Origin: Amaurobius ferox
Lineage: Eukaryota > Arthropoda > Arachnida > Araneae > Amaurobiidae
Assembly (NCBI GenBank): GCA_951213105.1
Contig: OX578136.1
Location: 151,424,678 to 151,488,677 of the forward strand
Direction: 5' to 3'
DNA length: 64,000 bases
Shown piece after piece: positions 22,701 to 34,409 of this stretch. The notes under the pieces are model-generated. The model was not told the origin of the DNA and did no database searches. It was given only the letters and a program-made list of their open reading frames with translations. A program made the position numbers and the translations under genes. The stretch's first letter is position 1. Every line of letters begins with the position of its first letter.

Positions 22701-24995
22701 TCAAATAATTCTATGAAAATATTAAATTTCAAATAATTCTACGAAAAATATAAAATTTCAAATAATTCTATGAAAATATTAAATTTCAAATAATTCTACG
22801 AAAATATTAAATTTCAAATAATTCTAAGCAAATATTAATTTTCAAATAATTCTATGAAAATATTAAATTCTAAATACATAATTCTACGAAAATATTAAAT
22901 TTCAAATAATTCTATGAAAATATTAAATTTTAAATACATAATTCTACGAAAATATTAAATTTCAAATAATTCTATGAAAATATTAAATTTCAAATAATCC
23001 TATAAAAATATTAAATTTCAAATAATTCTATGAAAATATTAAATTTCAAATAACTTTATGAAAATATTAAATTTCAAATAATTCTATGAAAATATTAAAT
23101 TTCAAATAATTCTAGGAAAATATTAAATTTCAAATAATTCTATGAAAATATTAAATTTCAAATAACTTTTTGAAAATATTAAATTTCAAATAATTCTATG
23201 AAAATATTAAATTTCAAATAATTCTAGGAAAATATTAAATTTCAAATAATTCTATGAAAATATTAAATTTTAAATACATAATTCTACGAAAATATTAAAT
23301 TTCAAATAATTCTATGAAAATATTAAACTTCAAATAATTCTATGAAAATATTAAATTTCAAATAATTCTAAGAAAATATTAAATTTCAAATAATTCTACG
23401 AAAATATTAAATTTCAAATAATTCTAAGAAAATATTAATTTTCAAATAATTCTACGAAAATATTAAATTTCAAATAATTCTATGAAAATATTAAATTTCA
23501 AATAATTCTAAGAAAATATTAAATTTCAAATAATTCTACGAAAATATTAAATTTCAAATAATTCTACGAAAATATTAAATTTCAAATAATTCTACGAAAA
23601 TATTAAATTTCAAATAATTCTATGAAAATATTAAATTTCAAATAATTCTATGAAAATATTAAATTTCAAATAATTCTACGAAAATATTAAATTTCAAATA
23701 ATTCTAAGAAAATATTAATTTTCAAATAATTCTATGAAAATATTAAATTTTAAATACATAATTCTACGAAAATATTAAATTTCAAATAATTCTATGAAAA
23801 TATTAAATTTCAAATAATTCTAGGAAAATATTAATTTTCAAATAATTCTATGAAAATATTAAATTTTAAATACATAATTCTACAAAAATATTAAATTTCA
23901 AATAATTCTATGAAAATATTAAATTTTAAATACATAATTCTACGAAAATATTAAATTTCAAATAATTCTATGAAAATATTAAATTTCAAATAATTCTATG
24001 AAAATGTTAAATTTTAAATAATTCTACGAAAATATTAAATTTCAAATAATTCTAAGCAAATATTAATTTTCAAATAATTCTATGAAAATATTAAATTCTA
24101 AATACATAATTCTACGAAAATATTAAATTTCAAATAATTCTATGAAAATATTAAATTTTAAATACATAATTCTACGAAAATATTAAATTTCAAATAATTC
24201 TATGAAAATATTAAATTTCAAATAATCCTATAAAAATATTAAATTTCAAATAATTCTATGAAAATATTAAATTTCAAATAACTTTATGAAAATATTAAAT
24301 TTCAAATAATTCTATGAAAATATTAAATTTCAAATAATTCTAGGAAAATATTGAATTTCAAATAATTCTATGAAAATATTAAATTTCAAATAACTTTTTG
24401 AAAATATTAAATTTCAAATAATTCTATGAAAATATTAAATTTCAAATAATTCTAGGAAAATATTAAATTTCAAATAATTCTACGAAAATATTAAATTTCA
24501 AATAATTCTATGAAAATATTAAATTTTAAATACATAATTCTACGAAAATATTAAATTTCAAATAATTCTATGAAAATATTAAATTTCAAATAATCCTATA
24601 AAAATATTAAATTTCAAATAATTCTATGAAAATATTAAATTTCAAATAACTTTATGAAAATATTAAATTTCAAATAATTCTATGAAAATATTAAATTTCA
24701 AATAATTCTAGGAAAATATTGAATTTCAAATAATTCTATGAAAATATTAAATTTCAAATAACTTTTTGAAAATATTAAATTTCAAATAATTCTATGAAAA
24801 TATTAAATTTCAAATAATTCTAGGAAAATATTAAATTTCAAATAATTCTATGAAAATATTAAATTTTAAATACATAATTCTACGAAAATATTAAATTTCA
24901 AATAATTCTATGAAAATATTAAACTTCAAATAATTCTATGAAAATATTAAATTTCAAATAAATCTATGAAAATATTAAATTTCAAATAATTCTAT
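22701..24995. repeat. 28-bp minisatellite, about 80 units, with higher-order repeats
   Basis: Basic unit AAATTTCAAATAATTCTATG plus AAAATATT, 28 bp, repeated across about 2.3 kb. Variants include 32-bp units with TAAATACATAATTCTACG and units with ACTTTATG, ACTTTTTG, CCTATAAA or TCTAAGCAAA. Runs of the same variants recur in the same order: the rare CCTATAAA unit lies near 22993, 24221 and 24589. Blocks of about 1.23 kb and about 0.37 kb have therefore been duplicated. There are no unique spacers, so this is not a CRISPR-type array. Confidence 0.97.
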
Positions 24996-25947
24996 TTCTT
25001 ATCATACACATTACAAAATTTCTAGTTAATATGTAATGTATCACATAAAATGTCGTTGAGGAAAATAAAAAATGTGGTTTACAAGCAAGCATTGAAGTAA
25101 AACCTAACAAATTGGGATAATGTCATTTAATTTGTTAACATTTGTATTGTTGCCTAGCGTTTAAGAGTAATTTTAGTTTTCCTTTCAAACTGTACATATT
25201 TCAAACTGTACATATTAACTGTACATCAATTGTGGACACCTAGTAGTCTCATTCCGAGACGCTGCCCGCCAAGGCCACCTGCACGGAGGGCCTAGCTCTG
25301 TGAAGGGCGTACCGTAGACAGCTAAGACTTATATAATTCAATGATTTTTTTTTACATAATGCAATGAATTTACTTCTTTCACAGTGAAAAAACAATGTAT
25401 AAGACATACGGCCCTATATGTTCCGGTGTAATTTTTTAAATCTGAGTTTTACATCGTAAATCCCGAGCAATGCAGGGTTATCGCTTCTAGTTATGTATAT
25501 AAATTAACTACAATCGCTATATTAAGTCATGCGAAACCCCTTGTGAGAATTACAGGACTGAAATTTTCTTTCGTTCTTTAGTGAACGGATATGTCGTGCC
25601 GGACAGAGCACCAGACGCGAAGTACCTGGTGCTTTAATGTCTGCGGTGCTTTAATGGCGCCTTTAATATCCAATCTCAGCTTCTGGTACTTATCTTCATA
25701 CTGTGACATTATTTCATTGATCCATTATAGGAAAGCTCGTTATTTTCATTTACTAGATTTTATTTTGACTTGGTTCCTAGTGTGGCAGTTTATTGCACAT
25801 TTTTCGTTCGTTCAGTTTGAAGGGTTGATGCAGATCTGGGTATTACTTAGCGTTTTGGGCAGTTTAGGGATGGTTTAGAACTTTTTTAAAGTTCAAAATA
25901 TTAAACTCCGGTTTTATTTAGTTTCAGTTGCTAGAAAAGGGGTCTAC
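24996..25947. other. Flank of minisatellite and likely LINE 3' region
   Basis: A GC-rich island at about 25230-25322 (GACGCTGCCCGCCAAGGCC, GGAGGGCCTAGCTC) stands out in AT-rich sequence and could be a SINE fragment, but it matches no SINE here. 25590-25940 lies next to the 3' end of the minus-strand LINE and may be its 3' untranslated region. The 95-codon plus-strand open frame there is likely fortuitous. Confidence 0.4.
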
Positions 25948-27140
25948 CTAATTTTCGATTACTCTAGGTTTTAGTACTGCGCGGGGTCTCTTACGAGATT
26001 TCGCCTTACGATGATAGTCATGTAGACTGAATAATAGTGCGTTCGGGACGGATGGCAAATTCTTGTAGAATTTTAGCACTAGCTTTTTAATTTGAGCTCT
26101 CACGGTTCTGACTTTGAAGCCTTTTCTAATCACCGAGTTTCTTAAATATCTAGGGGCTTTCCTAATACACCTTGGGATTTTGTTTTGTCTTGTTTCTAGT
26201 AAGTCTACAGTAAATTTACAGACATATTCCCATATGGGTGCTGCGTATAGCATTCCTGGGCAGATGGCCGATTTACATATTAAAAGTTTGTTTTGATAAC
26301 TAAGGTTTCCGTTTCTGATCATTGGGTATAAGGCTCCTGTGGCCATATGAGCTTTTTCGATTATATTTGTTACGTGCAATTTCCAGGTTAGGTGGGAGTC
26401 TATCATTACACCTAGTTATCGTCCTAGGTATTTGGTAGATTTTTCCGAATATAGTGCTTGATTGTTTATATACAGAGGTGGCGGAGGTTTAAGTTTCCTA
26501 AAGAAGTAAATCCAATGACATTTATTGGGGTTTAATTTTATTCACCATTTTTCCAGCCATGTTTGGAGTATGTCTAAGTATTGTTGTAGCTGTTTGTGCA
26601 TTACTCAGAGATAAGTGTTTTTTGCAAGTATCGCACTGTCGTCTGCATAGAATGCCAGCTCAGTGTTTTCCGACCTGGGGTTGTCATTCAAGTATATGTT
26701 AGAAAGTGTCGGGTCAAGGATGGATCCTTGTGGTGCACTGATTTTTATGAGCTTGGGTGTAGATAAATTGCCTTTTACTCTGACTTGAAAGTGTCTGTTA
26801 TTTAAATATGAGATTAAAAGTTTGATTAGTGCGTCAGGAACTTTCAAAGTAATCAATTTGTACGCTAATTCGCGGTGCCACACTTTATCGAAGGCTTTTT
26901 GGATATATAGAAAAATGGCAGCTGCAGGTGTCTTGTTATTAAGTCCAGAAGTTATGTACTTCACCACTGTCAGCAACTGATGAGTGGTGGAGTGTTTTGT
27001 CCGAAATCCGAACTGTCCCGGAATGATAATGTCATTCTCACTTAGGTGCGTGTTTAGTCTCTTAAGTATTATTTTCTCAGTAATTTTACTAAATGTCGGA
27101 AGTAGACTAATTGCTCTGTATCGTTCTTTAGTAATATAAA
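25948..27140 (-). pseudogene. Jockey-like LINE, reverse transcriptase and C-terminal part
   Basis: Read on the minus strand from about 27135, the frame gives RT motifs in order: YRAISLLPTFSKITEKII, GQFGFRTKHSTTHQLL, AIFLYIQKAFDKVWH, SAPQGSILDPTLSNIY and AFYADDSAILAKN (the YADD catalytic box). After about 26605 the frame is broken, but downstream homology continues (KLNPNKCHW, STKYLG, MIDSHLTWKLHVTNIIEKAH, LYAAPIWEY) to a basic C-terminus ending at 25948. This is the layout of Jockey-group non-LTR retrotransposons. It is inactive: the endonuclease and ORF1 are absent, in-frame stops occur (for example near 26421), and the first catalytic Asp region reads LYIQKAF instead of LDIxKAF. Confidence 0.92.
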
Positions 27141-27304
27141 TATGTTAAATCTCATTACTACACAATAAAATATTTCTGGTAGATGTTTGTTACAAATATA
27201 AAATTTTTTAGATATTTTCTGTTAGGAAACAAATATTTTTAAACCTATATCCTAGAGATGCAAACGCAGGAACTCTACCCATAAGAAATTTACTACAGTA
27301 AAAA

Positions 27305-27378
27305 AGCACTCTTGTGGCTGAACGGTTTGAACTCTGGCATTTAGATCTGTTTGTAATATGTTCGAATCTTATGAATAA
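27305..27378 (+). repeat. tRNA-like sequence, probable SINE head
   Basis: Box A-like TGGCTGAACGG and box B-like TGTTCGAATCTT at tRNA spacing. It cannot be folded into a clean cloverleaf by eye, so it is probably a decayed tRNA-derived SINE or pseudogene. Confidence 0.45.
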
Positions 27379-27379
27379 G

Positions 27380-28371
27380 AGAACCCTAAATCTGCATACA
27401 TGTTCAAAACTGATTCTCAATTTACTTTAAATCGCAGTCCCTGGTCAAATACTTCCCTTGTACACACAAACACAATAAACTGCAGAATAATCCAATCTGA
27501 GAGTTTCAAATTATCGCCAGAAACAAATGTTTAATTAACAAGTAAACTTTCTTCGTCCATCCGGACAGCTGGAATTCTTTACCTTACAGGACAGTTGGGT
27601 GCATAGTTTTTGCAGTATATAATTAACGTCACATACTGACACGTGTAATTAAATTACGGATTTCAATAGGCAATAATGAGTTGCACATAATTATACCCCA
27701 CTTATTAATCCACTCAATACTAGCATGTTCATGAAAAATCACTCAAATCAACTTTGACGGACAAATGCTCGCAAAACCCCGCCATGCCGGAAATGCGCTG
27801 ACGGAAACAAAAATTCAAAATTGCAGAACAATTGTTTTCCGTCGATTTTCTCACTCGATTTTTATTATTATTATTATTCGTTTTATTTTTCACCGGCAAA
27901 GTTTAAAATTAGCATGATGAACAGGGGGTATGGTAGATGACCCTTAAGAAATAATAAGCTCGTGCATTTATGTAAATGACAATGAGTGACGAGTAAAATT
28001 GGGAGGGGTGCTCGGAAGGGTGGGGGGGGAGAGCACGATGTTCCAGTGCCTTTTCTCTCTTAAAGAAAAAAAAAAAAAAGAACGCATCGTCTCTTGCCAG
28101 GAAGCTCCGTCACGATTTTCATTTAAGGTGTCGTAGTTTGAAATGAAAAATGCTGTTGGGCAAATCAGTAGTGAATTAAAAGCTACCGGGTGTTTTTGAA
28201 GAGAAAGGAGTAGAATGGGAATGAATGAGAAAAATTGCGGAAGACCGTGATTGGAAGAATCATTCGCAGTTATTAAGTGTCTAGAGTCTGTGCCTCCATT
28301 CCACTTTTTCACACATTCTCATTCCACATTTTTAGGCCCACTTCTGTTATGATTAGAATCAGAATGAAAAA
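27380..28371. other. No gene seen; G-rich tract at about 28000-28033
   Basis: Unassigned. The stretch GGGAGGGG, GGAAGGGTGGGGGGGG around 28000-28030 has four G-runs and could form a G-quadruplex. A 114-codon minus-strand open frame (27968-28312) overlaps it, but it is proline- and serine-rich low-complexity without known domains. Confidence 0.45.
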
Positions 28372-28790
28372 AAAATGATGCGGGCAGCACATGATTTTCC
28401 CTACATATAGAAATAAATTTTTCTGTATCTATATTAAAGTTTTATTGCAAAATAAATAGATAAATGAATATTAGTTTAAAATTATATAAAAATTTCAGTT
28501 TTAAAGTTATTAGCTTTTTATTTAGTGACTCAGCACTTTCTAAAAATCATCCGCCCTCAAAAAATATATATCTTAGTAATGGTTTATGCTAGAGTAATGG
28601 GATTAGTTTTACTAATTTTTTTTCATATGACATTACGTATAAAATAAATATTTAATAAATACTTTTAAATATATTTATTCTTTCATTTCAATTTTTATCG
28701 ATTTTTGAAGGCCATTTCTAATTTATCCAATTATGCCAAAATTTTTATCAGTGACAAGGTGAGTGGCTTAACTGCCAAATGTTTAATTTC
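28372..28790 (-). mobile_element. Family A element, copy A4 (partial, old)
   Basis: The terminus GATGCGGGCAGCACATGATT at 28376-28395 is followed by family phrases in minus orientation: GCTAGAGTAATGGGATTAGT, CATTACGTATAAAATAAAT and GAAGGCCATTTC. Homology fades near 28790, before the microsatellite and hairpin end. Confidence 0.75.
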
Positions 28791-31616
28791 AATTGAAAGT
28801 ACTTTTAAGAGTGGCTTCTATGCATCGGCATATGAAGGAAACTAAATTCTCCCGATTTTTAAAAATATTCATAGCTGTCCTGCATCCATCGTGTCATTGA
28901 AATCATAAAATCTTAATATTTATTAGACTGCAGGACATATTTATAATTGCATTTAAGACAGCATAAACTAGTTCACAATGAATCAATCGAATCTTGATTA
29001 ATTATTTTTAATCCTTGAATTAGTTAATAGTAAATAAAATTACTCATAAAAAGTATGTTACATAAATTTAAATTATATAAAATAAACAAAGGTTTATTAT
29101 ACGTTTTGGAAATAAAAAGGAAAAGCGTATTTTATATTTAACATATCGCTATTTAATTTGTATTATAAAATATGCCATCAGTTCAACTCTAACTGCGCTT
29201 TAGCTGGATACGTGTATTGGTTTTAAAATTTTGATGTGTATACATCAAAATCTTGGTTTGGAAAGGCAGTAGTGTATACAAGGGGGGGGGGGGGAGAGGG
29301 ATGGTCCAAATGACACTCCTTAAGTTTTTGAATTTGTATGAATCACTGATATTAATTATACAGAAATTTTGTTTTTAAATATGGATGCTTTTATGTTCAA
29401 ATAACCGACTTGTAGAACTTTTTTAAATTTATAATTTAACTATTTCCATTTATATATAAATTTGATGATGACGGCGGTCATGTTTTAATAATTTTTCAAT
29501 CGTCCACTCCAAATCTATTTGTCTTCTTAATTACGCTTATTCTCTATGTGGGAACTATAAAAAAAAGGAACTTAAAGTTGAACTTTTTGATTAATTGTCA
29601 TTAATCTATCATATCTCTTAACATGGCCGTAAAATCTCGTATAATGGAATTATTTATTATTGTACATTGCTTTGTTGTGCCGCTATATAAAACCCTCCAA
29701 TTATTTACTTTCGCGTGAGTTCTGTAAAGGAATATTATTAGAATAATATTAAATTGATTACTCCATTTAAACTTAAACAATAAATCATTTATCAACAACA
29801 TCAACACTTATTAAATTCATTACAAAATTAATTATATTATTTCGGCGATGGGAAGATGTGAGACATGTGAGACCAGTATGAATAAAATTACTTAAAATAT
29901 GTCTATGACCTTTGATTATTGATGAAAACATACCTTCAAGGCTGCCCTGGACTATGATCATATATCAAAATGCTGGCATCAGTAATTCGTACTCGCTATA
30001 ACTCGCGGTGTGTGACTCCTTCTCGTACTCTGATTGCACTCACACATCAATAGCTCTCGCCATTATTTTGGAACATCTACGGAACACTCTACATGTCTGT
30101 ATTCACCAATTCAATTCATCGTCTCCAAGTTATCTGCATAAGTCTTTATTAAGTCATTTCTGCTGAAGTTATTTTATATGTCTGCTCAAGTGTCCTTAGG
30201 TCAAAGGTTGTGGTTCTCCTTTCCTCTGGGGTGTCATTTTCCCCCTTGCTTTCATTTGTAGCGACGCAACAAGCACCCTTTTCCATTGGATAATCTTTAT
30301 CCAATGGCATGGTTCACATCCTCGTAAGAGCCCCCTTGTCTTGGCGCCCCTAAATTTATGATTTTGTGACCTTTTGGGTTCACGTGTCGCAAAACTCGGC
30401 GCCATCCAGACTGGCAGTATTGTTTGCCGTTTCGGACATAATAAATTACACATATAAACTTGTCTCATCAAAGTGTGAGATCTATTTCTGGTCTCACACT
30501 GTAAAAGCATTTTGCACAAGTTTCTATACATTGGTACATATGCCAGGGCTTATATTCATCAATTATGCATTCTGAATTCAATAGAACGTACAGAAATTAT
30601 TAGAAATTGTGAAAGCAGATGCTCTTGAAAATAACTATCCTCGCAACAAGACATGAATATATTCTGGAAGCTATGGTCGGTTCATGACAAAGTTTTACTA
30701 TCGTACAAGTATGCGCATATTTAGTAGATGGTTTCCATACTAGCAGAAAATCGATTTAAAATTTTTTTTTATTAAGATATGGAAAGCAAGAATATAATTT
30801 GAAATTTTGATTATAGGAATCGACTGATTGGAATTCAAGCTATTGGCTAAATACAGTAAAATTTTAGTTTTTAATTATTAATGGCTTTTAATAGGTGAAC
30901 TCTATAACACAGCATATAGTTCTTCCTAGACCGCTGTACTTAAGTTTAGTTTTAAATCTCTTTATAAATGTTTTTTATGATCACTGTAAATAATACATCA
31001 TTGAATGATCAATTATGATCAATTAATGCAAATGTCATTAATTAATTTATCAATTAATGACAATTAAATGGTAGTATCATGCGTAATTAAGGATAATATA
31101 TAATTAATGGTATTTACTTAAATATGTTTCAACCTATGAAAAGTTCCTGGCCACTCCATTGTCGATGAGCGTAGCCCTCGGTTACTTATTGAATATTAAT
31201 CACTAATGTTGTTTAATTCCTTTAATAATTTTCAAAAATTTATCATTAATAATCCCAAGATTAATCACCACTGCAGTCTTTGCATAAAGCCATATACATA
31301 ATTTACTCCTCTCTCTCTTTCAAGTTTCTAGATATTTTCCTAAGGGAGTCAAGAAATTAAGGAATAGTTCCCACGACTGTAGCCTCTCGCATATCCTTCT
31401 TTTCATATCAGTCCATCAATCGGTAATTTTTCACTTCTGGTACGAAAAATACGAAAAGGCCAACCCTAAACATCCAGTCAAATCAATAGGCCGATCGAAA
31501 ATTTCACCGATTAATTCGCAGGCATCCATTAAACATCAATCTGATAGGTGTGTTATCCGCATGACCACTCGATAGCGATATCAGCCACGAAAGTGTCTTT
31601 TCCTCCCCAATTCATC
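28791..31616. other. Long unassigned stretch, no gene supported
   Basis: Mostly AT-rich. A G-run at about 29281-29295. 30000-30530 is more balanced, with open frames on both strands (30196-30531 minus; 30366-30575 plus) but no recognisable domain. 31130-31610 has mixed composition, many TTAAT/ATTAA sites and a TAGGTGTG next to TTATC (31548-31557). It lacks any repeat found elsewhere in the window and is a candidate unique non-coding segment. Confidence 0.4.
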
Positions 31617-31790
31617 ATCCACAATGACAATAATAACAACACCTCTCAGGTTCATCCATATTTCATAAGGTGGCTTGATTAATAGCGTCCCCCCCCCCCC
31701 GTTCCGTTATGTCGCAATATCGGAACGTTTACGTTCCAGAAAACGTCCCAGCTGACGCCTTTTTGATTTGAGGTTATTTTTAAAGTGTTA
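31617..31790. repeat. Dispersed repeat D, copy D1
   Basis: Shares CCACAATGACAATAA, AGGTTCATCCATATTTCATA, GGCTTGATTAATAGCGTCC, TATGTCGC and CAGCTGAC with 35732-35872 and 51060-51185. A run of 10 C interrupts it at about 31690. Copies are diverged and have no coding potential. Confidence 0.7.
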
Positions 31791-32215
31791 TAATTCCGCC
31801 TCTATGCGTTGCAGATGCATTATCCGTCTGAGATGTCTGCTGCTTTTTTTTCTTTTATTTGTAATTAAAGAATGCTACGAACAATCCGTTTTCAACAGAG
31901 TATAGTAAATGTGACAAATTAGAGTTCCACAACTGGTGAATTAATCAGCAAGCGATCGTTTTCTGCCAAGTTGAAACTACGGACATTCTGTTTGAATCGA
32001 ATAAATGAATAATTTAATCAGCCCGGAAATGATTCAGAGACAAGATCGGTGATCCAGAGGCTAATACATTGTTTGATCTTGGTATCCATATATTTTATTT
32101 GCCTTATTTTGAGTAAAAATCATAGATTTTGTTTTGCTTATTCATCGCTTTATCATAACAAACTGTATAATACTGTCAGATAGTAAAATTATAAAAATCC
32201 GCAAAGAACTTTGCT
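31791..32215. other. No gene seen
   Basis: AT-rich sequence, unassigned. Confidence 0.4.
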
Positions 32216-32291
32216 GTCCCAACCGGGAATAGAACTGCGGATCTTCGTACTGCGGTCAGCTGACGCGCTACCGTTGAGCTACTGGGATCGG
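32216..32291 (-). repeat. tRNA-like sequence, degenerate
   Basis: On the minus strand: TAGCTCAACGGTAGCGCG (box A) and GCAGTTCTATTCCCGG (box B region) at tRNA spacing. Acceptor arms ATCCCAG and TTGGGAC pair at most positions, but the T-stem and anticodon stem have mismatches. A tRNA pseudogene or SINE head is more likely than a working tRNA gene. Confidence 0.55.
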
Positions 32292-33616
32292 ATTGCAAGC
32301 TCTTATCGTCGATGTGAACTCGACATTCTCCACCCTATAATGTAAGATTGATGTGCAACTGACAATCTGACTGATCATCTCTTGCTACTTTTATCCCCAG
32401 GTTAGCCTCCTGCTGCTATGTTTATCCTCGAGGTTAGCTTTCAACGTGGTTGTCGACCCCCTGATTTAAAATCGACGCTCAATATACCAGAGTCCACTGA
32501 ATCCGTGCTAGTCGTACTAGAGTCATTTTAAGACCTCTGATATTTTGCACTCACCTACAAAGTTAATTTGTTCCATTATTAGATTTATATTAGATTATTA
32601 GATATATTATATTAGATACATAGGATTAGAAAAGCCAAAATCAGTTTATCTCCGTTGAAATCGTACTTTCTAGTTTTGCAATCATGTCAAAATTGCTATG
32701 GAGCTGTGTTATCAATTTGATGGAGCAAGATTTCAATAGAAGTAATTAAATTTTGGAAAATTTGCTGATACCATATACAGTTCAAGTTAGCTCTCTAACT
32801 CTAATCAATTATTCTAATGCAAAATGAAATAAAAAAAAATATTTTAAATTTTATGTATTTTCCTCTAACTGATTATTGAATTAATTGAGCAACCTTATAG
32901 ATGTTTAATGTCAAATATTACACAATTTCATAATGGTGTAATTTGACTAACAAAACTGATGAAATAGCACTTTTAATTCTATAGAAATACTTTTTATTTA
33001 AAAAAAATTTCTTAATCATTTTCACAAGACAAAAGCAGTATTGATTAAATATATGCTTCTTTAAAATAAAACTTGCAGTAAAGGAAATTTATTTATTTAC
33101 TTCTGATGTTTTTATATACAATTTCTATATGGAATTTTTAGAATATTAGCTAATTATATTTTACAGAATATACGTCAAAGTACACTTACGCTTTTAATGT
33201 GAAACAAACAAAGTCAGTATTCATTATAAGTACAACAATTTATCAAAAGGTACGCTCTTTTTTTACGTTCGCTATATCCGAAAGTTGTTTGTACCGAAAG
33301 TTTGTAAGGAAATCTCAATGTGACATTATCTTTTAAATACATACAATATTCATAGGCAAATAAATTGAATGTACACGAATATAAATATAAGCTTCTTTTA
33401 AATGAAGCAAAACGAAATTTCCAAAACCGTAGTTTCCCGGAATTAAGATATTCCCAATTCCGAAATCCCAGTATTGTATAAAAACATCTAAGATTGAAAT
33501 CTGTATTGAACACAGAGCATTTTAGAGCAAGAACTTTGCATTTTTTTTTCTGGTAGAAGTATTTACTGCTAATTAATACAGATTCAGGGGATTATTATAG
33601 TCCCACTCTCGTTAAT
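32292..33616. other. No gene seen
   Basis: 32292-32560 is more balanced and contains a near-repeat (TTATCCCCAGGTTAGC and TTATCCTCGAGGTTAGC), perhaps TE-derived. The remainder is AT-rich. The 99-codon minus-strand open frame at 33214-33513 has no recognisable domain. Confidence 0.4.
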
Positions 33617-33861
33617 AAAATTCTGGTAACAAAAAAATAAAGTTCTCAGGATTACAGCGAAGTGACTTCTGCCCTATTACAGCGCATTGCAATCATTTAC
33701 TGCTCCATGCGAATGAGTGGCAAGTATCGCAAAATCATTCCCTGATCAATGAATAATGAAGAAATAACCAGTTGAACAATTTTTTGTTTGTATTCAACCC
33801 CCTGTTATAGGGCAGAAATCGTTTCTCCTGCAATTTGTTCCCGAACTTTGTCCTGGTATTT
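33617..33861. mobile_element. MITE E, about 245 bp, long imperfect inverted repeats
   Basis: Left 33617-33681 and right 33803-33861 are imperfect inverted repeats of about 60 bp. The inner parts match best: ACTTCTGCCCTATTACAG against CTGTTATAGGGCAGAAATC. The outer parts (TCTGGTAAC.. and GTCCTGGTA) are more diverged. There is no open frame. Probable non-autonomous DNA transposon, seen once in this window. Confidence 0.7.
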
Positions 33862-34409
33862 CACAGGTAGAAATCGATATTGTAGGCATAAATTAAAATT
33901 ACTCTCATGCAGGTAACAGCATCCATGGGCCAGGTTCGTGTTAATTATGCGCTCATCAGCTGATATCTGTTGTATTGTGTTACAATTTTGCAGACCTCTC
34001 TATAAGGGGGACAGTCAAATTCAATCCTATCACATAGCGGGCTTCAAATTTCTTAAAAATTAGTCTAGACGAGGCTGCAACTGCCAAGGGGCGTAATTCT
34101 AACTTTGAGGACGCCACCTATTGGCAGGTTCTATGACTATAGATTGAAGTTATTGATTATTGTTAACCTGTAATTGTGTCGTCTGTTAGTGTTGTCAATA
34201 TCTCCAGGATTCTTCGAAGCTTCTAAAACGTTTTTCGGTCACTTGACTATAGCTTTTTACGTACATGTGTATCTAGAAATTTTCTACTTCTTGGCAGGTG
34301 TACTTTCTACTCTACATTGACACATAAAGCTGTGAAAATTTAAACTCTATAAATCCAGAAAATCCAACAGGCTGGCCAATAAATTCATTTATTGGTAGAA
34401 AAATTTTGC
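33862..34409. other. No gene seen
   Basis: Unassigned, more balanced composition in part (33900-34160). Confidence 0.4.

Noticed and set aside
22701..24995. Regular 28-bp repeats that might suggest a CRISPR array
   Set aside because: Units abut with no unique spacers, and the context is eukaryotic. It is a minisatellite.
25591..25878. 95-codon hydrophobic open frame
   Set aside because: Lies in the probable 3' flank of the minus-strand LINE, without family motifs; hydrophobicity is common in T-rich sequence.
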